Source: Belnapia sp. F-4-1 (GTDB lineage Bacteria; Pseudomonadota; Alphaproteobacteria; Acetobacterales; Acetobacteraceae). From it: a stretch of DNA of 64,000 nucleotides. Both the position numbers and the translations under genes were made by a program. The DNA lies in NCBI RefSeq assembly GCF_000802185.1, contig NZ_KN676113.1, forward strand, positions 2,702,846 through 2,766,845, written 5' to 3'. Shown in pieces: positions 45,806-53,791 of the stretch. The notes under the pieces are model-generated. The model was not told the DNA's origin. It was given only the letters and a program-made list of their open reading frames with translations, and searched no databases. The stretch's first letter is position 1, and every line of letters starts with the position of its first letter.

Positions 45806-45903
45806 ACCCCGAACGGGTGGAAACACCCGTAAGGGGTAATTTGCCTGTTCAGACAACAGGCTGGAGCGGCTTCCGCGAGCGCAGTCGAGCGGAAGCCGCT
45901 CCA
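45806..45903. repeat. Array of three perfect hairpins
   Basis: Three stem-loops follow one another within 98 bp. The first is ACCCC-GA-ACGGGTG-GAAA-CACCCGT-AA-GGGGT (45806-45837), with a GNRA-type loop and a two-base internal bulge on each side. The second is GCCTGTT-CAGAC-AACAGGC (45843-45861). The third is a 15-bp stem TGGAGCGGCTTCCGC/GCGGAAGCCGCTCCA with a 12-base loop (45862-45903). The composition is lower in GC than neighbouring genes. It could be a REP-like or non-autonomous element, or a processed mRNA spacer between the aldolase and hydrolase genes. Confidence 0.7.
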
Positions 45904-45919
45904 GACCGGGAAACGCCGC

Positions 45920-46885
45920 ATGCCGATCACCCAGCGCAGCATCGCCGCCAACGGCATCACCCTGCATGTCGCGGAGGCGGGGGAGGGGCCCCCGGTGCTG
46001 CTCTGCCACGGCTTCCCCGAATCCTGGCGCTCCTGGCGGCATCAGCTGGAGGCGCTGGCGGCGGCCGGCTTCCGCGCCATCGCCCCCGACATGCGCGGCT
46101 ATGGCGGGAGCGAGGCGCCGCCGGCGGTCGAGGACTACACGCTCCTCCACCTGATCGGCGACATGGTCGGGCTGCTCGACGCGCTTGGCCTGCCCCAGGC
46201 GGCGATCGTCGGCCATGACTGGGGCGCCCCGGTCGCCTGGAACGCGGCGCTGCTGCGGCCGGACCGCTTCCCCGCCGTCGCGGGGCTCAGCGTGCCCTTC
46301 TCCCCGCGCGGTCCCGCGAGCCCCACCGAGGCGTTGCGCCGCGCCGGGCGGCACCGCTTCTACCAGCTCTATTTCCAGGAGCCGGGCATCGCCGAGGCGG
46401 ATCTCGAAGGCGATGCGGAGGTGACGCTCCGCCGCACCCTCTGGTCCCTCTCCGGCAACCCGCCCGAGGCCGAGCGCTGGCGCCCGGACCTGCCCGAGGC
46501 CGGCTTCCTCGCCAGCCTCGCCGAGCCGCCCGCCCTGCCGCCCTGGCTGCCGGCCGCGGAGCTGGCGGAGCTGGCGGCCATCTATCGCCGAACCGGCTTC
46601 CGCGGCGGGCTGAACTGGTACCGCAACATCGAGCGCAACTGGCGGCTGATGGCGCCCTTCGCCGGCCTCACCCTGCGCCAGCCGAGCCTCTTCATCACCG
46701 GCACCGCCGACCCCGTGCTCGGCTGGACCAGGCCGGCGGTCGAGGCGCTGCCGCAGCGTCTGCCCGGCTTCCGCGGCGCGGTGATGCTGGAGGGCATCGG
46801 CCATTGGGTGCAGCAGGAGGCGCCGGAGGCGGTGAACCGCGCCCTGATCGACTTCCTGCGCGGCGCCGGCATCGCATCCAATTGA
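45920..46885 (+). CDS. Alpha/beta hydrolase, epoxide hydrolase-like
   Basis: This 321-residue hydrolase contains the oxyanion motif LLCHGFPESWRSWRHQL (HGFP) and the nucleophile elbow AIVGHDWGAPVAW with Asp100. The cap domain includes NWYRNIERNW, whose Tyr can activate an epoxide. An acid in LFITGTADPVLG and a His in MLEGIGHWVQQEAPE complete the triad. The Asp nucleophile and HGFPESW favour an epoxide hydrolase, with haloalkane or fluoroacetate dehalogenases as alternatives. It starts 16 bp after the last hairpin of the array and lacks a clear Shine-Dalgarno sequence. Confidence 0.88.
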   Translation: MPITQRSIAANGITLHVAEAGEGPPVLLCHGFPESWRSWRHQLEALAAAGFRAIAPDMRGYGGSEAPPAVEDYTLLHLIGDMVGLLDALGLPQAAIVGHDWGAPVAWNAALLRPDRFPAVAGLSVPFSPRGPASPTEALRRAGRHRFYQLYFQEPGIAEADLEGDAEVTLRRTLWSLSGNPPEAERWRPDLPEAGFLASLAEPPALPPWLPAAELAELAAIYRRTGFRGGLNWYRNIERNWRLMAPFAGLTLRQPSLFITGTADPVLGWTRPAVEALPQRLPGFRGAVMLEGIGHWVQQEAPEAVNRALIDFLRGAGIASN

Positions 46886-46973
46886 CGCGGCGGCTGCTTT
46901 CCGCCGGTTTCCTGCCATATGCCCGTCACGATCGGGCCGTTTCATCAGCCACAGACCCAAGGAGGGTTGTGAG

Positions 46974-47354
46974 ATGAAGCTTCGTATCGCCGCTGCCGCG
47001 GCCCTGGTCGCCACCGCTGCTCTCGCCGCCCCCGCAGCGCAGGCCCAGGGCTGGCACCGGGGTGGCCATGGCGGTGGCTGGGGTGGCCCGCACCACCACC
47101 ACCGGGGTGGTGCGGGCGCGGTGGCCGGCATCGTCGGCGGCCTTGCCCTCGGCGCGCTGGCGCTCGGCGCGGCGAATGCCTATGCCGCGCCCCCCCCGCC
47201 GCCGGTCTACTACGCCCCGCCGCCCCCGCCGCCGGCCTATTACGTGCCGCCGCCGCGGGTCTACTACGCCCCTCCGCCGGCCTATTACGCCCCGCCGCCG
47301 GCCTACTACGCGCCGCCCCCGCCGGTGGCCTACCGCCCGGCCTATGCCTGGTAG
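46974..47354 (+). CDS. Secreted Tyr/Pro-rich low-complexity protein
   Basis: This 126-residue exported protein has a Sec signal (MKLRIAAAAALVATAALAAP, cleavage near AQA-QG at about residue 25). A Gly/His-rich stretch (HRGGHGGGWGGPHHHHRGG) follows, then a short hydrophobic helix (VAGIVGGLALGALALGA). The tail is built of about six degenerate units of the type YYAPPPPP or AYYAPPP. Similar proteins are common, poorly characterised envelope proteins in alphaproteobacteria. His clusters may bind metal and the Tyr/Pro tail may crosslink or stick to the wall, but this is inference. AAGGAGG precedes the ATG. Confidence 0.85.
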   Translation: MKLRIAAAAALVATAALAAPAAQAQGWHRGGHGGGWGGPHHHHRGGAGAVAGIVGGLALGALALGAANAYAAPPPPPVYYAPPPPPPAYYVPPPRVYYAPPPAYYAPPPAYYAPPPPVAYRPAYAW

Positions 47355-47492
47355 GGCAGGGGCCTGATTGCCTTGGCCGGGTGCCCGCGACGGGCGCTCC
47401 GGCCGGTCCATCCGGCGCCACCAGCCACCACGCCGCCGATTGCGATCACGGTGGACCTTGGTCCGGGCAGCATCATCCTCGCCCGGCCAGGC

Positions 47493-48347
47493 TCACCCTC
47501 CCTGCTCGAGCCCCTGCCTCAGCGCCCGGCCTTCCTCGCCCGCCGGGTCGATCAGCCCCTCGCGCAGGAAGAGGTCGATCAGCACCAGGTTCACGTTGAA
47601 CTTCACCTCGTCCGTGTCCCGCACCGCCTCGTAGAGCCGCCGCACCGGCCAGAGCTCGAACCGCTCCACCTCGCCATCCGCCGGCACGGGGGTGAACTCC
47701 TCCGGCAGGTCGAGGTCGAAGGCATGGAGGACGTCCCGCCGCATCCCCTCGCCATGCCGCATGACGTAGGAAAGGCGAGCAACCTTCCGCGCCCGTACGG
47801 CCAGCGCCGAGGGGATCGAGGCTTCCTCCGCCGCCTCCTTCACCAGGCATTGCATCGGGTCGAGCCCCGCCGGGATGCCGCCCGCCACCACATGGTCGAA
47901 CTGGCCCGGCGCCACCGGCTTGCTGCGGGACCGCACGCCGACCCAGACCTGCAACCCATCCGCCCGCCGCACCAACCCGTTGAGGTGCACCCCTTCCGCC
48001 CGAATCCCGAAGGCGGGGATGGCGCCCCGGTCCAGCAGCGCCAGCACCGGCCCCTCCGGCTCCGCCCGCACGTCGAAGGCCTCATCCCGCAGGGTGAAGA
48101 AGCCCCGCCCGGCCAGAGAGCGCGCCACCGCCGCCAGCGCCTCCGCCCGCGCCGGCGTGCCGCGCAGCCGGGCGGCCAACGCCACCCCCTCGGCATCGAA
48201 ATGGAAGTCGCGTGGGAAGAAGGTCAGCGCCCGCGCCAGCTCGGGCCCGAGCCAGCCTACCTGTGCCCCCGCGATGCGGAAGGGAATGAAGCCGGCCGGG
48301 GAGGGCAGGTCGTTGCAGGCATCGATATGGCGCTGGAAGGGGCTCAT
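47493..48347 (-). CDS. NUDIX hydrolase with DUF4743 N-terminal domain
   Basis: This 284-residue protein has an N-terminal DUF4743-like region (residues about 1-110; FIPFRIAGAQVGWLGPELAR and DFHFDAEGVALAARL). The NUDIX domain has GGIPAGLDPMQCLVKEAAEE and ASIPSALA carrying the Nudix box Gx5Ex7REUxEExGU, here in the variant form CLVKEAAEEAS. The family (fungal and bacterial thiamine-diphosphate-related or Tnr3-like proteins) is thought to act on nucleoside-diphosphate-linked metabolites. It is convergent with the Tyr/Pro-rich gene and divergent from the ABC exporter. Confidence 0.87.
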   Translation of the reverse strand: MSPFQRHIDACNDLPSPAGFIPFRIAGAQVGWLGPELARALTFFPRDFHFDAEGVALAARLRGTPARAEALAAVARSLAGRGFFTLRDEAFDVRAEPEGPVLALLDRGAIPAFGIRAEGVHLNGLVRRADGLQVWVGVRSRSKPVAPGQFDHVVAGGIPAGLDPMQCLVKEAAEEASIPSALAVRARKVARLSYVMRHGEGMRRDVLHAFDLDLPEEFTPVPADGEVERFELWPVRRLYEAVRDTDEVKFNVNLVLIDLFLREGLIDPAGEEGRALRQGLEQGG

Positions 48348-48429
48348 CCCCCCGCTTTACCCCTTGGCACCTGCTCCCGGCCATATGGCCCGTTTGCCCC
48401 GCCGCCGTTCAAGCCTATGTCCCGGATGC

Positions 48430-50298
48430 ATGAGCCACTCCGACGCCTCCGCCGAACGCAGCCATTTCCGGACGCTGCTCACCCTCGCCCCCTGGCTCTG
48501 GCCGAAGGGCGAGCCCGGCCTGCGCGCCCGGGTGGTGATCGCCCTGCTGCTGCTGGTGGTGGCGAAGGGCGCCAACGTCCTAGTCCCCATCGTCTATGCG
48601 CGCGCCGTCGATGCGCTGGGGCCGCAGGCGGGCAGCATCGCCACCATCCCCATCGCGCTCGTGATCGGTTACGGCCTTCTGCGCGCGGCCAGCGCCGGCT
48701 TTGCCGAGCTGCGCGATGCCGTCTTCGTGAAGGTGCAGGCGCGCGCCTCGCGCCGCATCGCGCTGGAGGTCTTCCAGCACCTGCACGCACTGTCGATGCG
48801 CTTCCACATGGACCGGCAGACCGGCGGCCTTTCCCGCGTCATCGAGCGTGGCTCGCGCGGCATCACCTTCGTGCTCGACTTCATGCTGTTCAGCATCGTC
48901 CCGACCCTGCTCGAGATCGTGCTGGTGACGGTGATCCTGTGGGGGATGTTCGACTTCTCCTATGCGGCGGTCACCTTCGGCACCATCGCCGTCTATATCG
49001 CCTTCACCCTGATGTTCACCGACTGGCGGCTGCGCTTCCGCCGCGAGATGAACGCGATGGACCAGGACGCCAACACCAAGGCCATCGACAGCCTGCTCAA
49101 CTACGAGACGGTGAAGTACTTCAACAACGAGGGGCATGAGGAGCGGCGCTATGACAACTCGCTCGCGCGCTACGAGCGGGCCTATACCCGCTCCGAGGTC
49201 ACGCTCAACATGCTGAACGGCGGCCAGGCGGCGATCATCGCCGTCGGGCTGACTCTGGTGATGCTGATGGCGGCCCGTGGCGTCGCCTCCGGCCAGATGT
49301 CGGTCGGCGACTTCGTGCTGGTGAACACCTATCTCATCCAGCTCTACCTGCCGCTCAACTTCCTCGGCTTCGTTTACCGCGAGATGAAGCAGTCGCTGAC
49401 CGACATGGAGGCGATGTTCCGCCTGCTGCGCGAGGAGCGCGAGGTGGCCGATGCACCGGACGCGCGCCCGCTGGCCGCCGGGCCGGGCGAGCTTACCTTC
49501 GAGGATGTGCGCTTCGGCTACCGGCCGGACCGCGTGATCCTGAAGGGCGTCTCCTTCCACGTCCCGCCGGGCAGGACGCTGGCGATCGTCGGGCCGACGG
49601 GGGCGGGCAAGTCGACCATCTCGCGCCTGCTCTTCCGCTTCTACGACGCGACCGGCGGCCGCATCCTGCTCGACGGCCAGCCGATCGAAAGCGTGACGCA
49701 GGCCACGCTCCGCGCCGCCATCGGCGTGGTGCCGCAGGACACGGTGCTGTTCAACGACACCATCCGCTACAACATCGCCTATGGCCGCCCGGATGCGACC
49801 GAGGAAGAGATCGTCCGCGCCGCGAAGCTCGCGCAGGTCCACGACTTCGTCGAGCGGCTGCCGGAGGGCTACCGCACCATGGTCGGCGAGCGCGGCCTGA
49901 AGCTTTCGGGCGGCGAGAAGCAGCGCGTCGCCATCGCGCGCACCATCCTGAAGGACCCGCGCATCCTCGTCCTCGACGAGGCGACGAGCGCCCTCGACAC
50001 GCGCACGGAGCAGGAGATCCAGGCGGCGCTGCGCCAGATCTCCGCCAACCGCACCACCCTCGTCATCGCCCACCGCCTCTCGACGGTGGTGGAGGCGGAC
50101 GAGATCATCGTGCTGCAGGATGGGCGCATCGTGGAGCGCGGCAACCATGGCGAGCTGACCGCCCGCGACGGCCTATATGCCGAGATGTGGCGCCGGCAAT
50201 CGGAAGCGGTCGCCATGGCCGAGGCGGCGGCGGCGGCCCAGCGCGCCGCCGACCTCGACCAGCCCCGCATCCGCCTCGGCGAGGCGGCAGCCGACTGA
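48430..50298 (+). CDS. ABC transporter of mitochondria type (Atm1/HMT1-like), fused permease-ATPase
   Basis: This 622-residue half-transporter exports glutathione-type or sulfur-containing compounds in known Atm1-like family members. The transmembrane domain runs over about residues 30-345 and includes MRFHMDRQTGGLSRVIERGS and DSLLNYETVKYFNNEGHEERR, the latter the Atm1 hallmark. The ATPase has Walker A VGPTGAGKSTISRLLFRFYD from about 387 and VVPQDTVLFNDTIRYNI. The signature LKLSGGEKQRVAIARTILK is near 490, followed by Walker B ILVLDEATSALDTRTE. It ends in an Ala-rich tail. Heavy-metal or oxidative-stress tolerance is a likely role. Confidence 0.93.
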   Translation: MSHSDASAERSHFRTLLTLAPWLWPKGEPGLRARVVIALLLLVVAKGANVLVPIVYARAVDALGPQAGSIATIPIALVIGYGLLRAASAGFAELRDAVFVKVQARASRRIALEVFQHLHALSMRFHMDRQTGGLSRVIERGSRGITFVLDFMLFSIVPTLLEIVLVTVILWGMFDFSYAAVTFGTIAVYIAFTLMFTDWRLRFRREMNAMDQDANTKAIDSLLNYETVKYFNNEGHEERRYDNSLARYERAYTRSEVTLNMLNGGQAAIIAVGLTLVMLMAARGVASGQMSVGDFVLVNTYLIQLYLPLNFLGFVYREMKQSLTDMEAMFRLLREEREVADAPDARPLAAGPGELTFEDVRFGYRPDRVILKGVSFHVPPGRTLAIVGPTGAGKSTISRLLFRFYDATGGRILLDGQPIESVTQATLRAAIGVVPQDTVLFNDTIRYNIAYGRPDATEEEIVRAAKLAQVHDFVERLPEGYRTMVGERGLKLSGGEKQRVAIARTILKDPRILVLDEATSALDTRTEQEIQAALRQISANRTTLVIAHRLSTVVEADEIIVLQDGRIVERGNHGELTARDGLYAEMWRRQSEAVAMAEAAAAAQRAADLDQPRIRLGEAAAD

Positions 50299-50356
50299 GG
50301 GGTTTTCGGCGGCCCCCCGAAACCCTATCTGCCGCACCGAATAAGGAGCGCACGGC

Positions 50357-50623
50357 ATGCAATTGGATCCCCAGGGCGTGGCCCCCGACGACCTCAGCCA
50401 CGCCGGCTCGGTGGTGGACAAGGCGATCGAGTACATGCTCGAGCAGAACATCGCCCCCATCTCGGCCGCTTCCGCCCTGCTTGGCGGCTCGCTCGGCCTG
50501 CTGGCGCGGACGATGGACGACCGCTCCATCGCGGGCGTGCTGCGCAATGCGCTGGCGAGTGTCGAAAGCGGCGAATTGCGGGAAATGCGCGACCACCTGC
50601 CGGGCGGCGACGCCCACCCGTGA
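50357..50623 (+). CDS. Small hypothetical protein
   Basis: This 88-residue protein begins MQLDPQGVAPDDLSHAGSVV and is mostly helical. A middle SAASALLGGSLGLLARTMDD could be a short amphipathic or membrane-touching helix, and the end is charged (ESGELREMRDHLPGGD). I do not recognise a family. It lies 58 bp after the Atm1-like gene. Between them GGGTTT/AAACCC at 50300-50325 forms a hairpin, so it may have its own transcript. Confidence 0.55.
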   Translation: MQLDPQGVAPDDLSHAGSVVDKAIEYMLEQNIAPISAASALLGGSLGLLARTMDDRSIAGVLRNALASVESGELREMRDHLPGGDAHP

Positions 50624-50750
50624 TGCAGCGCCGCATCGCGAGCCGGCATCGGGGCTTCTGACGTTGGTGGTTCCTTAACCGGGGCCGGCCTATCCCTGCG
50701 CAGGGCCGTGGCACGGGTCGCCAGGCTGCCGCCCATCGCAGGAGAAGCCG

Positions 50751-51092
50751 ATGTTCCGCCGCTACGCCCTGTCCCTCGCCCTGCTGGGCGCCCTCGCCGC
50801 CGGTCAGGCCTCAGCCCAAGGCTGCGACACCTCGATCGAGGTGGTGAACAATTCGGGCGCGCAGGTGGACGAGCTGTATTTCAACCCGACCAGCAACAGC
50901 AACTGGGGCCGTGACCGCCTCGGCGAGAATGTGCTGACGCCGGGCCGCAAGGCCAGCTTCCGCCCCGGACGCGGCGGCAATTACGACTTCCGCGTGGTCT
51001 GGAGCGGCGGGCGCGAGGCGGAGATCCGCAGCGTCGATATCTGCGAGGTCAGCCGCATCATCGTCGGCCGCGGCAGCCTGCTGGCGGAATAG
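50751..51092 (+). CDS. Small secreted protein of unknown function
   Basis: This 113-residue exported protein has a Sec signal MFRRYALSLALLGALAAGQA cleaved near ASA-QG. The mature part (IEVVNNSGAQVDELYFNPTS, then WGRDRLGENVLTPGRKASFR and YDFRVVWSGGREAEIRSVDI) has two cysteines, CDTS near the start and DICEV near the end, which may form a disulfide. The pattern resembles small beta-sandwich periplasmic proteins with an NNS...LY...S/PGxxD arrangement found in many alphaproteobacteria. AGGAG precedes ATG 50751. Confidence 0.75.
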   Translation: MFRRYALSLALLGALAAGQASAQGCDTSIEVVNNSGAQVDELYFNPTSNSNWGRDRLGENVLTPGRKASFRPGRGGNYDFRVVWSGGREAEIRSVDICEVSRIIVGRGSLLAE

Positions 51093-51115
51093 CCAGCGGA
51101 ACGGTGGAGGCGGCC

Positions 51116-52771
51116 TCAGCCATAGGTCGTCTCCGACGCCTCCACGCCGCGACTCATCTCCCGCGGCACCTCCTGCCCGGTTGCCAGCAACGCCAGCGCC
51201 TCCGCCACGCGGATGCCGTCGACGCCGGCGCTGAGGATGCCGCCCGCATAGCCCGCGCCTTCCCCGGCCGGGAACAGCCCCGGCGTGTTGAGGCTCTGGA
51301 AGTCCCAGCCGCGGCGGATGCGGATCGGGCTGCTGGTCCGTGTCTCGACGCCCGTCATCACCGCATCCGGCCGCGCGAAGCCCGGCATCTGCCGGTCGAA
51401 GGCGAGCAGCGCCTCCCGCATCGCCGCCACGGCGAAGTCGGGCAGGCAAAGCGAGAGGTCGGTGGGCGTCACGCCCGGCTTGTAGCTCGGCAGCACATCG
51501 CCGAGCGCGGTCGAGGGCCGCCCGGCGAGGAAGTCGCCGACGAGTTGCCCCGGCGCCCGGTAGTCGCCCCCGCCTGCGAGGAAGGCCGCGCTCTCCAGTC
51601 GCCGCTGGAAATCGACGCCCGCCAGCACGTCGCCCGGGTAATCCGCCGGCGAGATGCCGACGACGATGCCGGCATTCGCGTTGCGCTCGGCGCGCGAGTA
51701 CTGGCTCATGCCATTGGTGACGACGCGCCCCGGCTCGCTCGTCGCCGCCACCACCGTCCCGCCCGGGCACATGCAGAAGCTGTAGACGCTGCGCCCGTTC
51801 TTCGCGTGATGCACCAGCTTGTAGTCGGCCGCGCCGAGCAGCGGGTTGCCCGCATTCGGTCCCCAGCGCAGCCGGTCGATCATTCCCTGCGGATGCTCGA
51901 TCCGGACGCCGATGCTGAAGGGCTTCTGCTCCAGATGCACGCCGGCATCGCGCAGCATGGCGAAGCTGTCGCGCGCGCTGTGGCCGATGGCGAGCACCAC
52001 GGATTTCGTCGCGATCGCCTCGCCGCCCTCCAGCACCACGCCCTCGACCTGCCGCCCCGCCCCAAGCTGCAGGCCGGCCACCTTGCAGCCGAAGCGGTAC
52101 TCGCCGCCCAGCCGTTCGATCTCGGCGCGGATGCTTTCCACCATCGACACCAGGCGGAAGGTGCCGATATGCGGGCGCGAGACGTAGAGGATCTCCTCCG
52201 GCGCCCCTGCCTTGACGAACTCCGTCAGCACCTTCCGCCCGTAATGCCGCGGGTCCTTGATCTGGCTGTAGAGCTTGCCGTCGGAGAAGGTGCCCGCGCC
52301 ACCCTCGCCGAACTGCACGTTGCTCTCGGGGATCAGCACGCCGCGGCGCCAGAGGCCCCAGGTATCCTTCGTTCGCTCCCGCACCAGCTTGCCGCGCTCG
52401 AGGATGATGGGGCGGAAGCCCATCTGCGCCAGCACCAGCGCCGCCAGCAGCCCGCAGGGACCGGCGCCGATGACGACGGGCCGCGCCGCCGCCTCCGGCG
52501 CGCGGGCGACGAAGCGGTAGCGCGTATCCGGCGCCGGCCGCAGGTTCGCATCCCCCTGGTGCCGCGCCAGCACCGCCGCCTCGTCGGCGAGGGTGAGGTC
52601 GAGCGTATAGACCCACATGATCGCCCGCGGCTTCCGCGCATCGTGCCCGCGGCGGAAGACGGCGATGTCCAGCAACGCGTCATCGGCGATGCCGAGCCGG
52701 GCGAGGATGGCGGCGCGCAGGAGCTCGGGCTCATGGCCGAGGGGCAGGCGCAATTCGGTCAAACGCAGCAT
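51116..52771 (-). CDS. NAD(P)/FAD-dependent dehydrogenase (COG2509-like)
   Basis: This 551-residue flavoprotein has an N-terminal region of about 90 residues (LRLTELRLPLGHEPELLRAA) before the Rossmann motif RPVVIGAGPCGLLAALVLAQ. Further motifs are LIPESNVQFGEGGAGTFSDG, YSQIKDPRHYGRKVL, VVLAIGHSARDSFAML, SFCMCPGGTVVAATSEPG and GLFPAGEGAGYAGGILSAGV. The set is typical of the COG2509 uncharacterised FAD-dependent dehydrogenases related to sulfide or geranylgeranyl reductases. ATG 52769-52771 begins at the conserved N-terminus. The substrate is unknown. Confidence 0.87.
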   Translation of the reverse strand: MLRLTELRLPLGHEPELLRAAILARLGIADDALLDIAVFRRGHDARKPRAIMWVYTLDLTLADEAAVLARHQGDANLRPAPDTRYRFVARAPEAAARPVVIGAGPCGLLAALVLAQMGFRPIILERGKLVRERTKDTWGLWRRGVLIPESNVQFGEGGAGTFSDGKLYSQIKDPRHYGRKVLTEFVKAGAPEEILYVSRPHIGTFRLVSMVESIRAEIERLGGEYRFGCKVAGLQLGAGRQVEGVVLEGGEAIATKSVVLAIGHSARDSFAMLRDAGVHLEQKPFSIGVRIEHPQGMIDRLRWGPNAGNPLLGAADYKLVHHAKNGRSVYSFCMCPGGTVVAATSEPGRVVTNGMSQYSRAERNANAGIVVGISPADYPGDVLAGVDFQRRLESAAFLAGGGDYRAPGQLVGDFLAGRPSTALGDVLPSYKPGVTPTDLSLCLPDFAVAAMREALLAFDRQMPGFARPDAVMTGVETRTSSPIRIRRGWDFQSLNTPGLFPAGEGAGYAGGILSAGVDGIRVAEALALLATGQEVPREMSRGVEASETTYG

Positions 52772-52828
52772 GGGTTTCCAAGGGCCGGGCGAGGCGTATC
52801 CTCCTCCCTTAGCGAGGAGGGGCGGTGG

Positions 52829-53791
52829 ATGGAACAGCGGGTCCTGGGTCGAACCGGGCTGAAGGTCTCGGTGCTGGGCTACGGCGCCGGCGCCGTCGGC
52901 GGGCTGATGGTCCGCGGCAGCGCGGCCGAGCAGGAACGGTCGCTTGCCCGGGCCTTCGAGGCCGGCATCAACTATGTCGATACCGCCCCCGCCTATGGCA
53001 ATGGCGCCTCCGAGGAGAATCTCGGCCGCGCCCTGAAGGCGCTCAGCGCCAGCCCGCTGGTCGGCACCAAATTCCGCCTGCCCGCCGCGCCGCGCGACAT
53101 CCCCGGCGCCATCGCCGCCTCGCTGGAGGCCAGCCTGCGCCGCCTCGGCCGCGACAGCATCGACCTTCTCCAGCTCCATGACCCGATCGGCCTGGACGAG
53201 GGCTACAGCCTGACGGAGCTGCTGGGCGAGGCCATCCCCGCCCTGCACCGGCTGCGCGACCAGGGAAAATGCCGCTTCCTCGGCATCACCGCCCTCGGCT
53301 CCGAGCCCGCGCTCCGCCAACTGCTGGAAGCCGGGCTGATCGACACGGCGCAAATCCCCTTCAACGCCCTCAACCCGTCCTGGCTTGCTCCGCTGCCGGC
53401 CGGCCTGCCGGGGCAGGATTTCCGCCAGCTCGGCCACGCCGCCGCATCCCAGGGCGTCGGGCTGATCGGCATCCGCATCCTTGCCGCCGGCGCCCTCTCG
53501 GGCGAGGCGGGTCGCCATCCCATTGCCATGCCCGAGGTCGCCCCCATCGCCTCGGCCGGGGACTACGCGACCGACCTCGCCCATGCCCGCCGCCTCGGCC
53601 CGCTGGTGGAGGAGGGCCATGCCGCGTCGCTGGCCGAACTCGCCATCCGCTTCGCCATCACCCCGCCGGAGATGAGCCTCGCCCTGATCGGCACCGCCTC
53701 GCTCGGCCAGCTCGACCAGGCCGTCGCCGCCGCGGAGCGAGGCCCGCTGCCGCCTCCCGTCCTGGAGCGCATCGCGGCCCTGATGGCGTGA
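52829..53791 (+). CDS. Aldo/keto reductase
   Basis: This 320-residue NADPH-dependent reductase has the AKR catalytic tetrad. Asp and Tyr lie in GINYVDTAPAYGNGASEE, Lys in LVGTKFRLP and His in IDLLQLHDPIG. The start EQRVLGRTGLKVSVLGYGAG is typical of the AKR11/12-like group. C-terminal NADP contacts include LIGTASLGQLDQAV. GAGGAGGGG precedes the ATG. The stop overlaps the GTG start of the DMT exporter (GTGA at 53788-53791), so the pair is coupled. Confidence 0.92.
   Translation: MEQRVLGRTGLKVSVLGYGAGAVGGLMVRGSAAEQERSLARAFEAGINYVDTAPAYGNGASEENLGRALKALSASPLVGTKFRLPAAPRDIPGAIAASLEASLRRLGRDSIDLLQLHDPIGLDEGYSLTELLGEAIPALHRLRDQGKCRFLGITALGSEPALRQLLEAGLIDTAQIPFNALNPSWLAPLPAGLPGQDFRQLGHAAASQGVGLIGIRILAAGALSGEAGRHPIAMPEVAPIASAGDYATDLAHARRLGPLVEEGHAASLAELAIRFAITPPEMSLALIGTASLGQLDQAVAAAERGPLPPPVLERIAALMA

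Noticed and set aside
47173..47340. Tandem DNA repeat in the Tyr/Pro-rich gene as a possible CRISPR-like or satellite repeat
   Set aside because: The periodicity follows the YYAPPP codon units of a protein tail with a normal signal peptide and ribosome site, so it is coding repetition.
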